Positions 63,780 through 64,000 of a stretch of 64,000 nucleotides of DNA are shown piece after piece (within the stretch, counting starts at the first letter, position 1; each line of letters begins with the position of its first letter). The DNA comes from Calidithermus chliarophilus DSM 9957 (GTDB taxonomy: Bacteria; Deinococcota; Deinococci; Deinococcales; Thermaceae). A program made the translations under genes and the position numbers. The DNA is taken from contig NZ_KE387023.1 of assembly GCF_000430045.1 (NCBI RefSeq), positions 2,837,028 to 2,901,027 of the forward strand, given 5' to 3'. The notes under the pieces are model-generated. The model saw only the letters and a list, made by a program, of their open reading frames with translations, was not told where the DNA came from and did no database searches.

Positions 63780-64000
63780 ATGGCCGATGGACGCGAATTA
63801 GAGAGCTTACAGGCAGCATTGGCGAAGGAGGGCGCCCCCTGGCAGGCCGGGATCACCTCGGTCTCCGAGCTCCCGCAGAGTGAGAAGCAGCGGCTCCTGG
63901 GGGTTCCGCTCCCCGAGGGCAAGACTGAGGCCGACATCGAGCGGGAGATCGAGGCCAACCGCAGCGCCATGCGCGCGCTGGCCGCCACGGCCATCGGGGC
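63780..64000 (+). CDS. Probable papain-like (C1) peptidase, N-terminal fragment
   Basis: 73 codons before the window ends, starting MADGRELESLQAALAKEGAP at ATG 63780 with GGGAGGTGTG upstream. The segment WQAGITSVSELPQSEKQRLLGVPLPEG resembles the short propeptide-like N-terminus of bacterial C1A peptidases, which often read W-x-A-x-x-T-S-x-S-x-L and R-x-x-LG. The catalytic part is outside the window, so the assignment is tentative. There is no signal peptide. Confidence 0.5.
   Translation, partial: MADGRELESLQAALAKEGAPWQAGITSVSELPQSEKQRLLGVPLPEGKTEADIEREIEANRSAMRALAATAIG

Overview
The window is GC-rich bacterial chromosome and most resembles a member of the Thermaceae (Meiothermus/Calidithermus-like; inference). 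Supporting signs are a ba3-type cytochrome oxidase with its tiny subunit IIa, an EF-P with Arg32, proteins that read like Thermus homologues throughout, many leaderless genes with a TAnnnT box 6-7 nt before the start codon, and an extreme abundance of the hexamer CTCGAG. Nearly all of it is ordinary housekeeping chromosome. There is no prophage, no intact insertion sequence, no CRISPR array, and no tRNA or rRNA gene that I can see.

Layout. 1-2.4 kb: the end of smc, then a tyrosine recombinase whose promoter overlaps a dif-like site. 2.5-6.9 kb: a small membrane-anchored protein and a peptide ABC transporter (binding protein plus two permeases, no ATPase). 7-13.9 kb: hisS, aspS, a PhzF-like protein, two tandem HAD phosphatases and a serine hydrolase. 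14-18 kb: an amino-acid ABC transporter and a Rieske oxygenase. 18-23.1 kb: pdxT/pdxS (PLP synthesis), a LysM/M23 murein hydrolase, rho and a transaldolase. 23.2-26.9 kb: a T-box leader and ileS. 27.3-31.8 kb: a diguanylate cyclase, then an M24 peptidase-rlpA-nfo operon. 32-38.3 kb: two M50-like membrane proteins (one apparently dead), a Nudix hydrolase, accC-accB, efp and two proteins of unknown function. 38.6-43 kb: tkt and the cba oxidase operon. 43-49.6 kb: an MFS transporter, a MerC-like protein, a flavoprotein, a Uma2 protein and rpsO-pnp. 50-57.4 kb: RNase J, an AEC transporter, a lipoprotein, rsmE-prmA, a secreted beta-propeller and a YibE/F protein. 57.5-62.7 kb: a loose zinc/metal group (CobW GTPase, flavoprotein with a Cys-rich tail, ZnuA, Fur-family regulator). 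62.8-64 kb: a SARP-like regulator and the start of a probable papain-like peptidase.

The most unusual content is between the genes. (1) A MITE-like family of six copies (53-197 bp) is built from two palindromes and flanked by 3-bp TNA duplications; three copies sit exactly on a TGA stop codon. (2) Composite repeats made of strictly 7-bp-periodic degenerate arrays around GC-rich palindromes occur at about nine places, including in frame inside ileS and between pdxS and pdxT. (3) A roughly 38-bp element with inverted TCACGA/TCGTGA arms occurs three times, near three promoters. (4) A 28-bp dif-like palindrome lies in the promoter of its own putative recombinase. These are the best candidates for undescribed biology here.
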